Shown here one piece after another: positions 47,029 through 58,029 of a stretch of DNA of 64,000 bases; positions within the stretch are counted from its first letter, which is position 1; the number at the start of each line of letters is the position of its first letter. The DNA lies in the NCBI GenBank assembly GCA_027924645.1, contig BSBN01000809.1, forward strand, positions 48,948,001 to 49,012,000, read 5' to 3'. The translations under genes were made by a program, and so were the position numbers. The DNA comes from Cunninghamia lanceolata. Its lineage: Eukaryota; Streptophyta; Pinopsida; Cupressales; Cupressaceae. Below the pieces are notes generated by a model, which worked only from the letters and a program-made list of their open reading frames with translations, had not been told where the DNA came from and did no database searches.

Positions 47029-48237
47029 TTACTGGTTTTCAAATACCACCTTATAATTCTTCTTACACAACTGGCCAACACTTAATAAATTATGTTTTAA
47101 TTGTGGAGTGTAGTAAATATCAGTCACACATTTCTTAGCTTCTTTTGTATTCACCTCCATAGCACCTTTAGCTGCAACCTCCAAGGACTTGTCATCACCA
47201 AGCTTAATTTTAGATTTGAAACTTTTATCCATTGTAGAAAAAATCTCATTATTCCCTAACATGTGGTTAGAACAACCTGAATCTAAATACCAGACTTCTT
47301 TAGAACTATTTTTAGCTTTGTCATATGATAGGAATAAATTACTAGGAGAAGCCTCTTCAATCTCATTAGCAAAATTAACACTTCTATTGTTATTACCTTC
47401 TTTTAATCTACATTCCCTTTCAAAGTGACCATACCTATTGCAGTGATAACATTGAACATTTCTTTTATCAAATTTGCCTCTACTTCTTCCTCTTGGACCA
47501 CCTCTTTGTCCTCTATTTCCTCTTGAAGAATTCTGATTTAAACCTCTGTCTTGGCCTTGATTATTTTTAGTGCTTGTGCTAGCATTTTCATTCTTTGTAA
47601 TTTGTACTTTGGAAGCAAAAGCCTTCTCATTACTTTCTCCAGATAAATCTCTCAATCTTTTTTGATGAGACATGAGAGATCCAACAAGGTGATCAAACTG
47701 AAGAGTAGTCAAATCCTTGCTTTCTTCAATGATGATGGCAACATTGTTCCACCTTGGTGTTAGAGACCTCAACACCTTTTTGATCACAACTTCATTGTCC
47801 ATAGTTTCTCTAAGAGTAACCATCTTATTAACCACATATTTTACTCTTACACAATAATCACTCACATTTTCACTTTCTTGCATCTTCAAATTCTCAAATT
47901 CTCTTTTTAATATCTGTAACTTCACAACTTTGACTTGATCACTACCTTGGTAAGCTTCTTTTAGAGTCTTACAGGCATCTTTAGCTGTCTGTGCACCTGC
48001 AATTCTTGGAAATAGGCTCTTATCAAGAGTTATTTGGATGTGAAATAAAGCCTGTGCATTCTTCTTCTTAGCTGTTCTATCATTGGCTGCAAGAGCATTC
48101 CAATTAGCTGGCTCTTCATATCCTATTTCTACAATTTCCCATAAATCTTTTCCTATTAAAAAAGTCATCATCTTGATGCACCAATAATCATAATCACATC
48201 CATTAAATTCAATTTGACATGATAAATTTTCTAACAA
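47029..48237 (-). pseudogene. Copia gag and protease
   Basis: 402 codons without an ATG at the expected start. The capsid-like part has NGCDYDYWCIKMMTFL. The zinc knuckle CYHCNRYGHFEREC lies near residue 260, and the aspartic protease core WYLDSGCSNHM near residue 315. The open length makes this the best preserved part of the element. Confidence 0.9.
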
Positions 48238-48246
48238 ATTAACCTG

Positions 48247-48258
48247 GCTCTGATACCA
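48247..48258 (-). other. Copia primer-binding site, inner copy
   Basis: TGGTATCAGAGC on the minus strand, two bases from a partial LTR. This copy belongs to the duplicated segment next to the main gag. Confidence 0.85.
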
Positions 48259-48869
48259 AATGAAGATTTTTAAACAAACAATATAACAGCAAATTGAAGA
48301 GGAACAAACAAATAAACATAAAAAGATATATGCAGATCCTTGCTTTCTTCAATGATGATGGCAACATTGTTCCACCTTAGTGTTAGAGACCTCAACACCT
48401 TTTTGATCACAACTTCATTGTCCATAGTTTTTCTAAGAGTAACCATCTTATTAACCACATATTTTACTCTTACACAATAATCACTCACATTTTCACTTTC
48501 TTGCATCTTCAAATTCTCAAATTCTCTTTTTAATATCTGCAACTTCACAACTTTGACTTGATCACTACCTTGGTAAGCTTCTTTTAGAGTCTTACAGGCA
48601 TCTTTAGCTGTCTGTGCACCTGCAATTCTTGGAAATAGGCTCTTATCAAGAGTTATTTGGATGCGAAATAAAGCCTGTGCATTCTTCTTCTTAGCTGTTC
48701 TATCATTGGCTGCAAGAGCATTCCAATTAGCTGGCTCTTCATATCGTGTTTCTACAATTTCCCATAAATCTTTTCCTATTAAAAAAGTCATCATCTTGAT
48801 GCACCAATAATCATAATCACATCCATTAAATTCAATTTGACATGATAAATTTTCTAACAAATTAACCTG

Positions 48870-48881
48870 GCTCTGATACCA
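48870..48881 (-). other. Copia primer-binding site, outer copy
   Basis: TGGTATCAGAGC on the minus strand, two bases inside the complete 5' LTR; complementary to the 3' end of the plant initiator Met tRNA. Confidence 0.85.
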
Positions 48882-48883
48882 AA

Positions 48884-49205
48884 TGAAGATTTTTAAACAA
48901 ACAATATAACAGCAAATTGAAGAGGAACAAACAAATAAACATAAAAAGATATATGCAGCAGCACAGAGAATAAACTTTTTTATTGCAGTTGAAAAAACAA
49001 GAGAGCTATAACTCTTTATTACAATGTATATGTATTTGCTACAAAGGAAACTATAAGTAAAAAATAGAAAAAAAAACAAACTAAAGATAGCATGATTTAC
49101 ATGCAACAAAGAAGATGGAAAATTTCCTAAAAACAACTAACAAAAAGAAAAAAGAAACTGCTATCTGCAGCATCAAGAAGAAAATAGAAACTGCTATCTG
49201 CAGCA
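48884..49205 (-). repeat. Copia 5' LTR
   Basis: 322 bp, TGCTGCAGATAGC...AATCTTCA on the minus strand, with an internal short duplication GAAACTGCTATCTGCAGCAT at its outer end. It matches the 3' LTR outside the MITE. Confidence 0.9.
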
Positions 49206-49381
49206 TTAGTTATCCAATAGTTATTGTGTGGGTGTTGAGAATCTTACTTTGCATACAACGATATTTAAATATGGAAAGGGATTTATTTAAAATTCATTTC
49301 CCTTGATTTCTGATCATCTCTTTTCTGATCATCTCTTTTCTTTTAAAGTAGAGATAATGAGAATTTTAGTGTGTGGAAGAC

Positions 49382-52279
49382 ATGGAAGCTACGCTTTCAT
49401 ATGTCAGAGTTGCATTTGCATGCTTCTTATTCTTCACCTCTTTTCTTGCAATTGCATGCCCTCTCAGTGAAAGAAAACACCTTCTGGATTTCAAGGCAGC
49501 CGTTGTAGATCACGAGTGGGGTAAAAATCTACAATCCTGGCAAGGATTCAATTGTTGCGCGTGGAATGGAGTTAGTTGTAATTTACGCACAGGCCATGTT
49601 TCTTGACTGGATTTTAGTGGATACAATTTGGAAGGTCACATCAGTTCATCGTTGTTTCAACTTGAACAGTTGGGGCACCTCAATCTCAATGACAACCTCT
49701 TCCACGGTAATTTTACTCACCATATTGGAAAGTTGAAGAAAATAACTTTACTTATCATTTGCTGGTTATGTAAGTGAATTTTGTGTGAGTTTGGAGGGCT
49801 TATCAAATCTGGTAATTTTAGAATACTTGTTTCTTGATGGAACGAACATTTCTTTTAGCAAAGAGTGGGGTGAAGCTGTTAGTAGTCTATCCAACCTCCA
49901 ACAATTCAGCATGTCTAGGTGTGGGCTTAGAGGACCAATTCCCAAATCCCTAGTCAATCTCACCTCTCTCCTCCATCTCGACCTTTCTGGCAATTCTTTG
50001 TCAGCGCAAATACCAGCTTGGTTTGAAAATGTGACTGCCCACTTGGTCTCAGTTAATCTCTCTGGCAATACAATTCTTGGAGGAGATGTTTCTTTCATTG
50101 AACAACAGAAGTCTTTGTTGGTAACCAACATCGATCTTTCAGGGACATATGTGAAGGGACAAATTCCATGTGATATAGGGAATATGTCATCCTTGAAGAG
50201 TATTGATTTGTTAATGACCAACATTGAAGGTGAAATTCTAGCTTCTATAGGGAATATCTCATCCTTGGAGAGTCTTGTTCTATCACATACCGACATTGAA
50301 GGTGAGATACCATCTGCTATATGCAATATGTCGTCCTTACAGCGTCTTCATCTGGTGAATAATAGAATTGAAGGTGAGATTCCAGCTGCTATAGGGAATA
50401 TGTTGTCCTTGCAATATCTTGATCTGTCATATAACAACATCGAGGGTGAGATTCCTCTCTCCATTGTCGATCTCTCTAAACTTGTTGAATTGGATTTGTC
50501 CAACAACAAGTTGATAGGGGTAATCCCACCTTAGTTGGGCTTAGTTTCTTCACTTGTTAATCTTTACCTTTATGCCAACCAATTGAATGGTACAATTCCA
50601 TCCATAGTTTCAGATCTTATAAACCTAAGAATCCTTTGGATTAAATCCATTTCCCTTTCTCTCTTCGATAATCTCTCTAAACTTGCAGATCTGGTTCTTT
50701 CTTACAATGACTTAATTGTGAGCATTGATTCAACATGGATTCCACAGTTTGAGAAGCTCAAATTTTTGGCACTGAGTTCCTGCAATTTAGATAGAATTCC
50801 ATCATTTCTTGTGAACCAATATGACTTGAGATATCTGGACCTATCCGCTAACAGTATCACAACAAATATTCCATCCTGGATATGGGACCTACCCAGTCTT
50901 GATTATTTGAACCTGAGTTGTAATCAATTAACACGTTCGTTGGCGTCTAAACTATCATCCTCCGGGGCTCTTGTGTGTCTGGATTTGCACAATAACAGCT
51001 TATAAGGTGCTCTTTCTCTTCCTCCTGCTGGTGCTGAGGTGATGGACCTATCGATGAATCATTTTAATGGTTCTATTCCCACTGATATTGGTGTACATCT
51101 TCAATATACACGACTGTTATTGTTGTCGAAGAATAATCTCAGTGAAGCCATTCCAGATTCTATGTGCACTTCAACTTTGGAGGTTCTTGACCTTTCAAAA
51201 AATACGCTAAGCACTGTGATTCCTCCTCATTTAACCTGGAATTTTTCTTCTCATTGTTCTAGATTTGGCGGAAAATCATCTAGAAGGTAAAATGCCAGCA
51301 GAATGGGGAAACCTGAAAGAGATTCATACATTGAAGCTCAATGGTAATCATTTGAGAGGAGTTATTCCTTCATCCATCGCAAAATGCCGATCTCTGCAAG
51401 TATTGGATTTGGGAAATAATAATTTGGAAGGCACCATCCCCCCTAGATTGGAAAGCTATCACAACTGCACGTGTTGGTGTTGAGGTCCAACCAATTTCAA
51501 GGCAGTGTTCCACCCGAGGTAATTGGCCTTCCAAATCTTCAAATTCTGGACTTTTCTGACAACCACCTTTCAGGACCTATTCCAAGCAACCTTTCAAACT
51601 TCCTTGCAATGGTCAATGCATCACAGAGTAATCCAGAGCATCTCGAAGAATGCATTGATAGTGGATTTGGTACGGTATATACAAATCAGATTACAATTTT
51701 CTGGAAGGTTGGGATGTTGAGTTTGTGAAAGTTTTTTTCATTCTCAAATGTATTGATCTTTCAAACAACTACTTATCGGGGAGCATTCCTCTCAAAATGG
51801 GATCCCTTCAAGGCCTGATAGCCCTTAACCTTTCAAGGAATCATCTTAGTGGCCGAATCCCAAAAACATTGGGACGCATGGAGCAGCTAGAGTCTCTGGA
51901 CCTCTCGGTAAACAGGTTGAATGGCAGCATTCCGTTAGAACTTCAACTCCTGAGTTATTTGGAGTTCTTGAATCTATCTTACAACATGCTTCATAGAAAA
52001 GTACCCCACGAAGGGCAGTTTCTAATCTTTGGGAAGTCATCCTACTTAGGCAATGCTAAGCTAAGTGGGATTCCATTTACCAATACAACAGTCTACAACA
52101 ACTCTTCCGGCTATGACAACTGCAGAAGTACTGATAAAAGTGGTGAAGCAGAAAATTCAGATGTTGAAATGAAAGGGTGGGCAGTGGCACTTGGATTGAG
52201 TTATGGTTTGGGATTCTCTATTGTGATTGGAGTATTGACTTTCAATAAGGCTGAGAAGGAGAGTCTTCAAATTATATGA
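49382..52279 (+). pseudogene. LRR receptor-like protein (RLP), no kinase
   Basis: ATG 49382 begins a signal-peptide-like stretch (hydrophobic FACFLFFTSFLAIA), then an LRRNT_2 cap (ERKHLLDFKAAV...WNGVSC). About 20 LRRs of the plant extracellular type (LxGxIPxxIGNLxxLxxLDLS) follow, then the final LSGIPF/acidic juxtamembrane region, a membrane span (VALGLSYGLGFSIVIGVLTF) and a short tail. Breaks: TGA ~49603, frameshift ~49745, TAG 50532 (CAG), TAA 51003 (CAA), frameshifts near 51250, 51470 and 51720. RLPs act at the cell surface with partner kinases in defence or development. Confidence 0.9.
50150..50460 (+). repeat. Internal duplication of LRR units
   Basis: Four successive units read (N/D)IEGEIPxAIGNMSSL with very similar DNA (GAAGGTGAGATTCCAGCTGC-like), showing recent unit-level expansion of the LRR array. 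Confidence 0.75.
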
Positions 52280-52483
52280 TGCTATAATTTTAGCTGTTAG
52301 ATGTGTGTATAAGAGGGGGTTGATGATTTTATTAGCCAATAGGCTTATATGGGGGACATTTTTGTCCTGAAAAACTGTCTCACATCGGAAAGTTATCAGC
52401 CTTCGGCCCAAATTTCCTCTTTCTGGTCCCGGTCGTTCTTTTTCCCGTCAGTTTTGTTTTTTGATCATTTGTTCATTATTGAA

Positions 52484-52795
52484 GTGTACACCCGATCAGT
52501 TCACATTTGCCAGCAATAAGGGAGTTTTGGAAGAGGGTTTGGACATCCACCAAAGCATAAAAGAGAGGAATTCTGAGATGTAATAGCCCTCGTAGACATG
52601 TATTGCAAAATGTGGAAGCATAGAGAAGACCCGTGAACTATTTCACAAAATGCCTCAAAGAACTGTGGTTTCATGGAATGTAATGGCTATAGGATATGCA
52701 CAAAATGGATTTGTTGAAAAAGCTTTAGAAATTTTCAAGCAAATGCAAATGGCAGGTGTAAAGCCAGACTCCACAAACTTTGCCAGCATCCTCCC
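52484..52795 (+). pseudogene. PPR protein fragment, upstream half
   Basis: Reads PDQFTFAS...LDIHQSIKE, then stops and a shift, then KCGSIEKTRELFHKMPQRTV and VSWNVMAIGYAQNGFVEKAL, ending FASILP at the TRIM array. PLS-class PPR units bind organellar RNA. The coding sequence resumes at 54058 in the same sense (Ala-Cys-Thr-Lys-Met), so the two parts were one gene before the insertion. Confidence 0.85.
52791..52795. repeat. CTCCC target duplication of the TRIM array, left
   Basis: CTCCC here and at 54053-54057 bracket the array. Removing the array plus one copy joins Leu-Pro-Ala-Cys in frame within the PPR motif. Confidence 0.9.
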
Positions 52796-54052
52796 TATTG
52801 GTGTTGGAAATAAGCCACACCCGGACCGATGATGGACTGGTCAAAGAGGGGCCAGTAGCTCAGTGGTAGAGCACTCCAGCAACGAATGGAAGGTCCTAGG
52901 TTCGAGTCCTAGCTGGTCCATGTCTCAACATGATATCAGAGCTAGGCCCAGGCTAGGAGCCCCAAGCACATGAGAGGTGTGGCTTAAGGGGGGTGTTGGT
53001 GTTTGAAATAAGCCACACCTGGACCAACGATGGACTGGTCCAAGAGGGGCCAGTAGCTCAATGGTAGAGCACTCCAGCAATGAATGGAAGGTCCTAGGTT
53101 TGAGTCCTAGTTGGTCCATGTCTCAACATGGTATTAGAGCCAGGCCCAGACTAGGAGCCCCAAGCACACGAGAGGTGTAGCTTAAGGGGGGGTGTTGGTG
53201 TTGGAAATAAGCCACACCCGGACTGACAATGGACTAGTCCAAGAGGGGCCAGTAGCTCAGTGGTAGAGCACCCCAACAGCGAATGGAAGGTCCTAGGTTC
53301 GAGTCCTAGTTGGTCCATGTCTTAACATGGTATCAGAGCTAGGCCCTGTCTAGGAGCCCCAAGCACATGAGAGGTGTGGCTTAAGGGGGATGTTGGTGTT
53401 GGAAATAAGCCACACTCAGACCGACGATGGACTAGTCCAAGAGGGGCCAGTAGCTCAGTGGTAGAGCACTCCAGCAGCATATGGAAGTTCCTAGGTTTGA
53501 GTCTTAGCTGGTCCATGTCTCAATAATATGCTAGGACCAACTAGGACTCAAACCTAGGAAATTCCATATGCTGCTAGAGTGCTCTACCACTGAGCTACTA
53601 GCCCCTCTTGGACCAATCCATCATCGGTCCGGGTGTGGCTTATTTCCAACACCAACACCCCTCTTAAGCCACACCTCTCGTGTGCTTGGGACTCCTAGCC
53701 TGGGCCTGGCTCTGATGCCATGTTGAGACATGGACCAGTTAGGACTTGAACCTAGGACCTTCCATTCGCTACTAGAGTGCTCTACCACTGAGCTATTGGC
53801 CCCTCTTGGACCAGTCCATCGTTGTCCGGGTTTGGCTTATTTCCAACACCAACACCCCCCCTTAAGCCACACCTCTCGTGTGCTTGGGGCTCCTAGCTTG
53901 AACCTACTCTGATACCATGTTGAGACATGGACCAGCTAGGACTCGAACCTAGGACCTTCCATACGCTACTAGAGTGCTCTACCATTGAGCTACTGGCCCC
54001 TCTTGGACTGGTCCATCTTTGGTCTGGGTGTGGCTTATTTCCAACACCAACA
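52796..54052. mobile_element. Palindromic array of a tRNA-carrying TRIM retroelement
   Basis: Seven LTR copies. Plus: 52796-52930, 52994-53128, 53193-53327, 53391-53525. Minus: 53526-53657 (truncated), 53721-53854, 53918-54052. The LTR is 135 bp, TGTTGG...CAACA, followed immediately by a PBS (TGGTATCAGAGC). The internal region is ~63 bp, ending in a polypurine tract (CTTAAGGGGGG) next to the following LTR. These are all the parts of a terminal-repeat retrotransposon in miniature. The two half-arrays face each other, and both outer ends are LTR U3 starts. The whole is bounded by CTCCC. Confidence 0.9.
52849..52920 (+). promoter_or_regulatory. tRNA-like Pol III module in the TRIM LTR (seven copies)
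   Basis: 72 nt: acceptor GGGCCAG/CTGGTCC plus A, D-arm with A box TAGCTCAGTGG, T-arm CTAGG-TTCGAGT-CCTAG containing B box GTTCGAGTC. The anticodon arm is imperfect (CTCCA against TGGAA, 8-nt loop), so a decoding tRNA is unlikely. Equivalent copies: 53047-53118, 53246-53317, 53444-53515 on plus; 53533-53604, 53731-53802, 53928-53999 on minus, all 72 nt. It could drive Pol III transcription from within the LTR, as the 5S module does in Cassandra TRIMs (inference). Confidence 0.75.
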
Positions 54053-54057
54053 CTCCC

Positions 54058-54353
54058 TGCCTGTACCAAAATGGGAACATTGGAATTTGGAACACAATAT
54101 GGACCTCTATTAGAGCATAATGAAACGGGGATTTTTGTCTGATACTTTAGTTGGAAATACTCTGGTAAACATGTATGAAAAATGTGGAAGCATAGAAAAA
54201 ACTCTTGAACTATTTGATAGATTGCCTCAAAGAGATGCAATCTCATGGAATGCAATGATTGTAGGATATTCACAAATTGGATTTGTTGGAAGGGCTTTCA
54301 CAACTATAAATCAAATGCAACTGCATTTCTTACAGCTATGTACTATTTTTTAA
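54058..54353 (+). pseudogene. PPR protein fragment, downstream half
   Basis: Begins ACTKMGTLEFGT; after a shift, FLSDTLVGNTLVNMYEKCGS, then LELFDRLPQRDAISWNAMIV and a truncated next unit. It is the direct continuation of 52484-52795 across the TRIM array. Confidence 0.85.
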
Positions 54354-55367
54354 CATCATAATGGCACTTGTTTATCAAAATAATTTGCATTCAGTTTATC
54401 ATTCACTTAATACCTACCCATCACGTTGTCCGCATTGAAAGTTGTTTCCAAAAGACCAGAGAAGCACCATGGTACTAGAAACTGCATCACAATAATTAGA
54501 AAAACTACAACAAAAGTTGTTGAAAATTGATGTCGTCTCTTTTCCTTATAAATCCTCATTACCTTTCCTCCTTATGAAGTCCCAACAAAAGCTACAAAAA
54601 ACGATGAGAATTCTGCAAAGTCATGACGCATTTCAAATTCATTTCCACGTGGCCGGAGCTCTGAGAAGCATGCAACACAATTGAAGTACCCTGTTGACAA
54701 CTATAGACCACCAAATCAAGCTAGCTTATTTTCTTACAATACTAAGACTAATTTAGAAATATAACTCAATACTAATATAGGAGTGTCCTAAGATTATGGA
54801 AGTTACAATTTATGTATTAAAAATTGTTATAAATTTAATAAGTAATAATATATTATACATCCTCATAAAATGGTGGTGTGGTGGTGTTTGGATTTTGCAA
54901 CATTAAGAATTATGTATTTGAAATTAATAATCGAACAATCAAATCATTGTTAAGAATAATAGTCCACAAAAGGGGAGAATTTTGACATGGAAAAATCAAA
55001 TGTTAATTTTTTGTCACTCTAATAGATTTGAATCTCTAGCAACTAATATACCTCCTTTTAACATGAAACACTCTTAATTTTTGCATATTTTGCAATTTTT
55101 CCTCTTCTCTTATTATAATTATATTCAAATAATTTAGAAATTTTGATTATTATTTTTAAAATGGCTTTCAAGTAGAACACAATTTAATTTCTAAAAATTA
55201 TATAAAATTTTTAAAGTATTTTTAATATTTAACAATTGTATATTACATTTCATTATTTGTGAGAAAGTTGTAACTACTAACTAGTTTTAATCTCCAAACG
55301 CATCCACATTTTGTGCAAGTGCAAGTGTTGTTTTCTATGTATTGTATTTACTATTTTGATGGGAAAG

Positions 55368-55406
<39 letters not shown>

Positions 55407-56620
55407 TTCCCCGTATACATAAAATAATATAGTGAAATTTTAGGAATAAATTTTTTAAAATATTTACTTTATGATATTTTGTATTTTAAATAAATTATAT
55501 TAACATATTTATATATATTTCAATATTATATATGAGGTTTTAAATAATGCAATATATATATATATGAATGAATAGGAGTATTATATTTTAAAGCTATATA
55601 TTTAGATTAAATATATTATATAGTTTATTTTTATTATTTAGTTATATATGAATAATAGACATGAGATTTAGTCCATAGTTATAAGTATATATATTATATA
55701 ATATATATTATATAATATATATTTTATAATGTAAACTATTAAATTATTATAATAAATATTATAAAATTGTATATTAATAATGGCCTCACCAATCAGAAAC
55801 AAAAACTAGGAGTGACTTTGGATCATGAGTTAAATTACAATACGATTAAGATCATAAATATATTTGAATTAAATAGTTTGAATAAAAATAATATTATATT
55901 AGTATTGATAAAATTATATCAGGGTCTTGGAATATAACATCTCTCTTGTCCACGTATGAAAGATATGAACAGCGATACAAAGAGTTATTTTATTTTGTTT
56001 ACTTAAGATTTATTTTATAGTCATTTTATTTAATTTTACTTTTGAAAATGCCACCAACCATTATTTGGATAATTTTTTTTTGTTTTTTACTTTGAAATGC
56101 ATATGCTCCAGGAGAATACATTTGCACATTAATTGATGGAATATATTTGCACATGAATTGATGGAGATTTCAAGTGTTTTAAAAACTATTTTTAACAATT
56201 CATCATACACACACATATTCTATCATGATTTCACATACAATAATAATCCTTAAATATACTTTATTAAAAATATAATATCAAAATTAAATATTATATTAAA
56301 TAAAATAATAAATATACAAAAAATATTATATATACAATATTTACTAACTATAACATTAAATATATAATATTGTATATTAAAATGTATATAAATATTAAAA
56401 AACATTAAATATATATAAATATTGAAATTAAAAACTAAACATTATATAAAATATAATATTATCTCATCAATCATTGTGTAATGTGATTCTGTGTGGGACA
56501 ATGAATATTTCATAAAAAAAATTTGTATAGACATTACAAATTATATATGAGTGCAGAAGTGACCCCACTCTAAGATTCTTGTTTTGTTTAGTGAATGTTT
56601 TATTCTAGAAATTAGTTTTA
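54354..56620. other. AT-rich non-coding stretch
   Basis: No gene recognised. Contains a (TAA)n microsatellite at ~55370-55403 and TATATAATATAT palindromic tracts at 55685-55730. Confidence 0.5.
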
Positions 56621-56625
56621 AATAT

Positions 56626-56872
56626 TGTTAGAGTATTAAGTTTAACATAGGGAAATTAGTTTTTCCCATGAGGTGGTTTTTGACCTGTAGGGTAGTTTTC
56701 CTATATCAGGTAGTTGTTCACCCATCATATGTTTTCTTTCCTTTAAATAGGCACATTTGTACATCTGTAAATAATCAATCAATCATTTGTTTTCTTCTCG
56801 TATCAAGCTTTTCATTGTTCTCTTGTGGTGAATTATCTTCCTAGTTGATCCTGGCTCCTGCTTATCCCAACA
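56626..56872 (+). repeat. 5' LTR of the gag-protease element
   Basis: 247 bp, followed directly by the PBS. Contains TTTAAATAG, a possible TATA-like box, ~100 bp before its end. Confidence 0.9.
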
Positions 56873-56884
56873 TGGTATTAGAGC

Positions 56885-58029
56885 ACAGTGCTGGGAACCC
56901 TCACCTAAATCTGGAGAATTAAGCTGGACATGAGATAGACCTAGACATCAATCCTTGCCTGCATATCAGATTACAGAAGCATCAATCTGTGTCTGTGCTT
57001 GGGGCATTTGCTCTCATTTATCATCATTTCCAGGCATCAATCTATGCCTGAATCATTCGAAGGAAATTGTGTGAGGTGTCCAAGACACCACAATTTCCCA
57101 TTGTCATCTCCCTTCATCACCATTCCAAGTGTCATTGAAAGGTGCAAATCCAAACCTGAGAGCTTGGCGAGGTAATTTCTGACAACTAGGAGTGCATGTA
57201 TCTTGTCCCATCAAGCGTGACAGATCTAGATTCATTTCAAGTGTTTGGAGTGCATACATAGTTCTGTTTTCAAGCATGAAAGTTGCTGATGTATTCTAGT
57301 GAGTTTGAAGTGCATATACAGTCCCATTTCAAGCAAAAGGAGGCCAACATTTTGACCGATTATGGAGCGGACTTTATACCATCCCTCACCACACATTCCA
57401 CATCAAAGGCGTGAGTTTCACAGAGTTTGTTGTGCCAATCCATAAAGCTCATTGTGTAGATTCCAACATCCCACACAAGGTGCAGATTCCATAGTCCCAA
57501 ATGAAGAAGGTGCAGAATCAATTTAGAGAGCTTAGGGTGCACGCATCTTTGTCATAGGTGTGAGATTTCAGCCAAGCCTAAAAGGAGCAGATTTGTTGGC
57601 ATTTGAGGAAGAAGGCCAAGATTTGTTTTGCTGTGAGGAGGCATGAGAGGGATAGAGAAGCCCGCATATTTGTTGCTGGGCATGTGCCTTCCTTCAGCCA
57701 GCATGTGATAGCATCGTTGGCATATATATTTTTATCAGGCTTTATATTTCATGAAGTTTGCAATGAAATATTTTCTATTAAGGTTTGCATGGTGGGTCCC
57801 TTTTGTGTTCCATTGCTGAGCATTTCACTAGATCTTTTATCCCACATTGCTCCCATTGAGACATTATTTGCCCTTCTTATATGTCGGCACTCACAAGGTA
57901 TTGTGAAGTGGTTAAGATGGTTTGTGTAGTCAGTGTTTGGTGACTTGGAGATTGATTGGCAAGATTGCAACTATAATTTGCAACAAATCCGTTGCATATT
58001 TTCTCTCTCTCTTGCAATTTCTAATTTGG
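56885..58029 (+). other. Untranslated leader of the gag-protease element
   Basis: Long interior without an intact frame; plus-strand frame 57603-57929 has no family motif. Recurring phrases (CATCAATC, GTGCA(A/T)A) suggest short internal repeats. Confidence 0.35.

Larger units (their letters stand above)
47713..48958 (-). repeat. 623-bp tandem duplication across LTR, PBS and gag
   Basis: Unit 47713-48335 and unit 48336-48958 have equal length and ~99% identity (about six substitutions noticed). Each contains the gag N-terminus, a PBS and 75 bp of LTR. The copia element therefore has two PBS copies and a gag fragment between the true 5' LTR and the main gag. Confidence 0.95.
43619..49205 (-). 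mobile_element. Ty1/copia LTR retrotransposon, decayed
   Basis: On the minus strand: LTR, PBS, gag, protease, integrase, RT, RNase H, LTR, which is the copia order. The 5' LTR is 48884-49205 (322 bp); the 3' LTR is 43619-44389 including an inserted MITE. The PBS matches the initiator-Met tRNA type (TGGTATCAGAGC). GTTAT precedes the left LTR, and GTTAT occurs three bases beyond the right LTR, so the target duplication is uncertain. Multiple frameshifts break pol. Confidence 0.9.

Noticed and set aside
43614..49213. GTTAT as a firm 5-bp target duplication of the copia element
   Set aside because: The right copy starts three bases beyond the LTR end, so it is recorded only as uncertain.
52849..53999. 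Seven functional tRNA genes
   Set aside because: The anticodon arm is mispaired with an 8-nt loop, and every copy lies at the same place inside an LTR with PBS and PPT. Treated as tRNA-derived modules.
52796..54052. CRISPR-like repeat array
   Set aside because: Repeats are 135 bp with retroelement signals, occur in both orientations, and the 'spacers' are themselves repeated.
52925..54142. Frames starting MDQLGLKPRTFH / MDQLGLEPRTFH on both strands
   Set aside because: They are antisense readings of the tRNA-like T-arm and acceptor stem, repeated with each LTR; not proteins.
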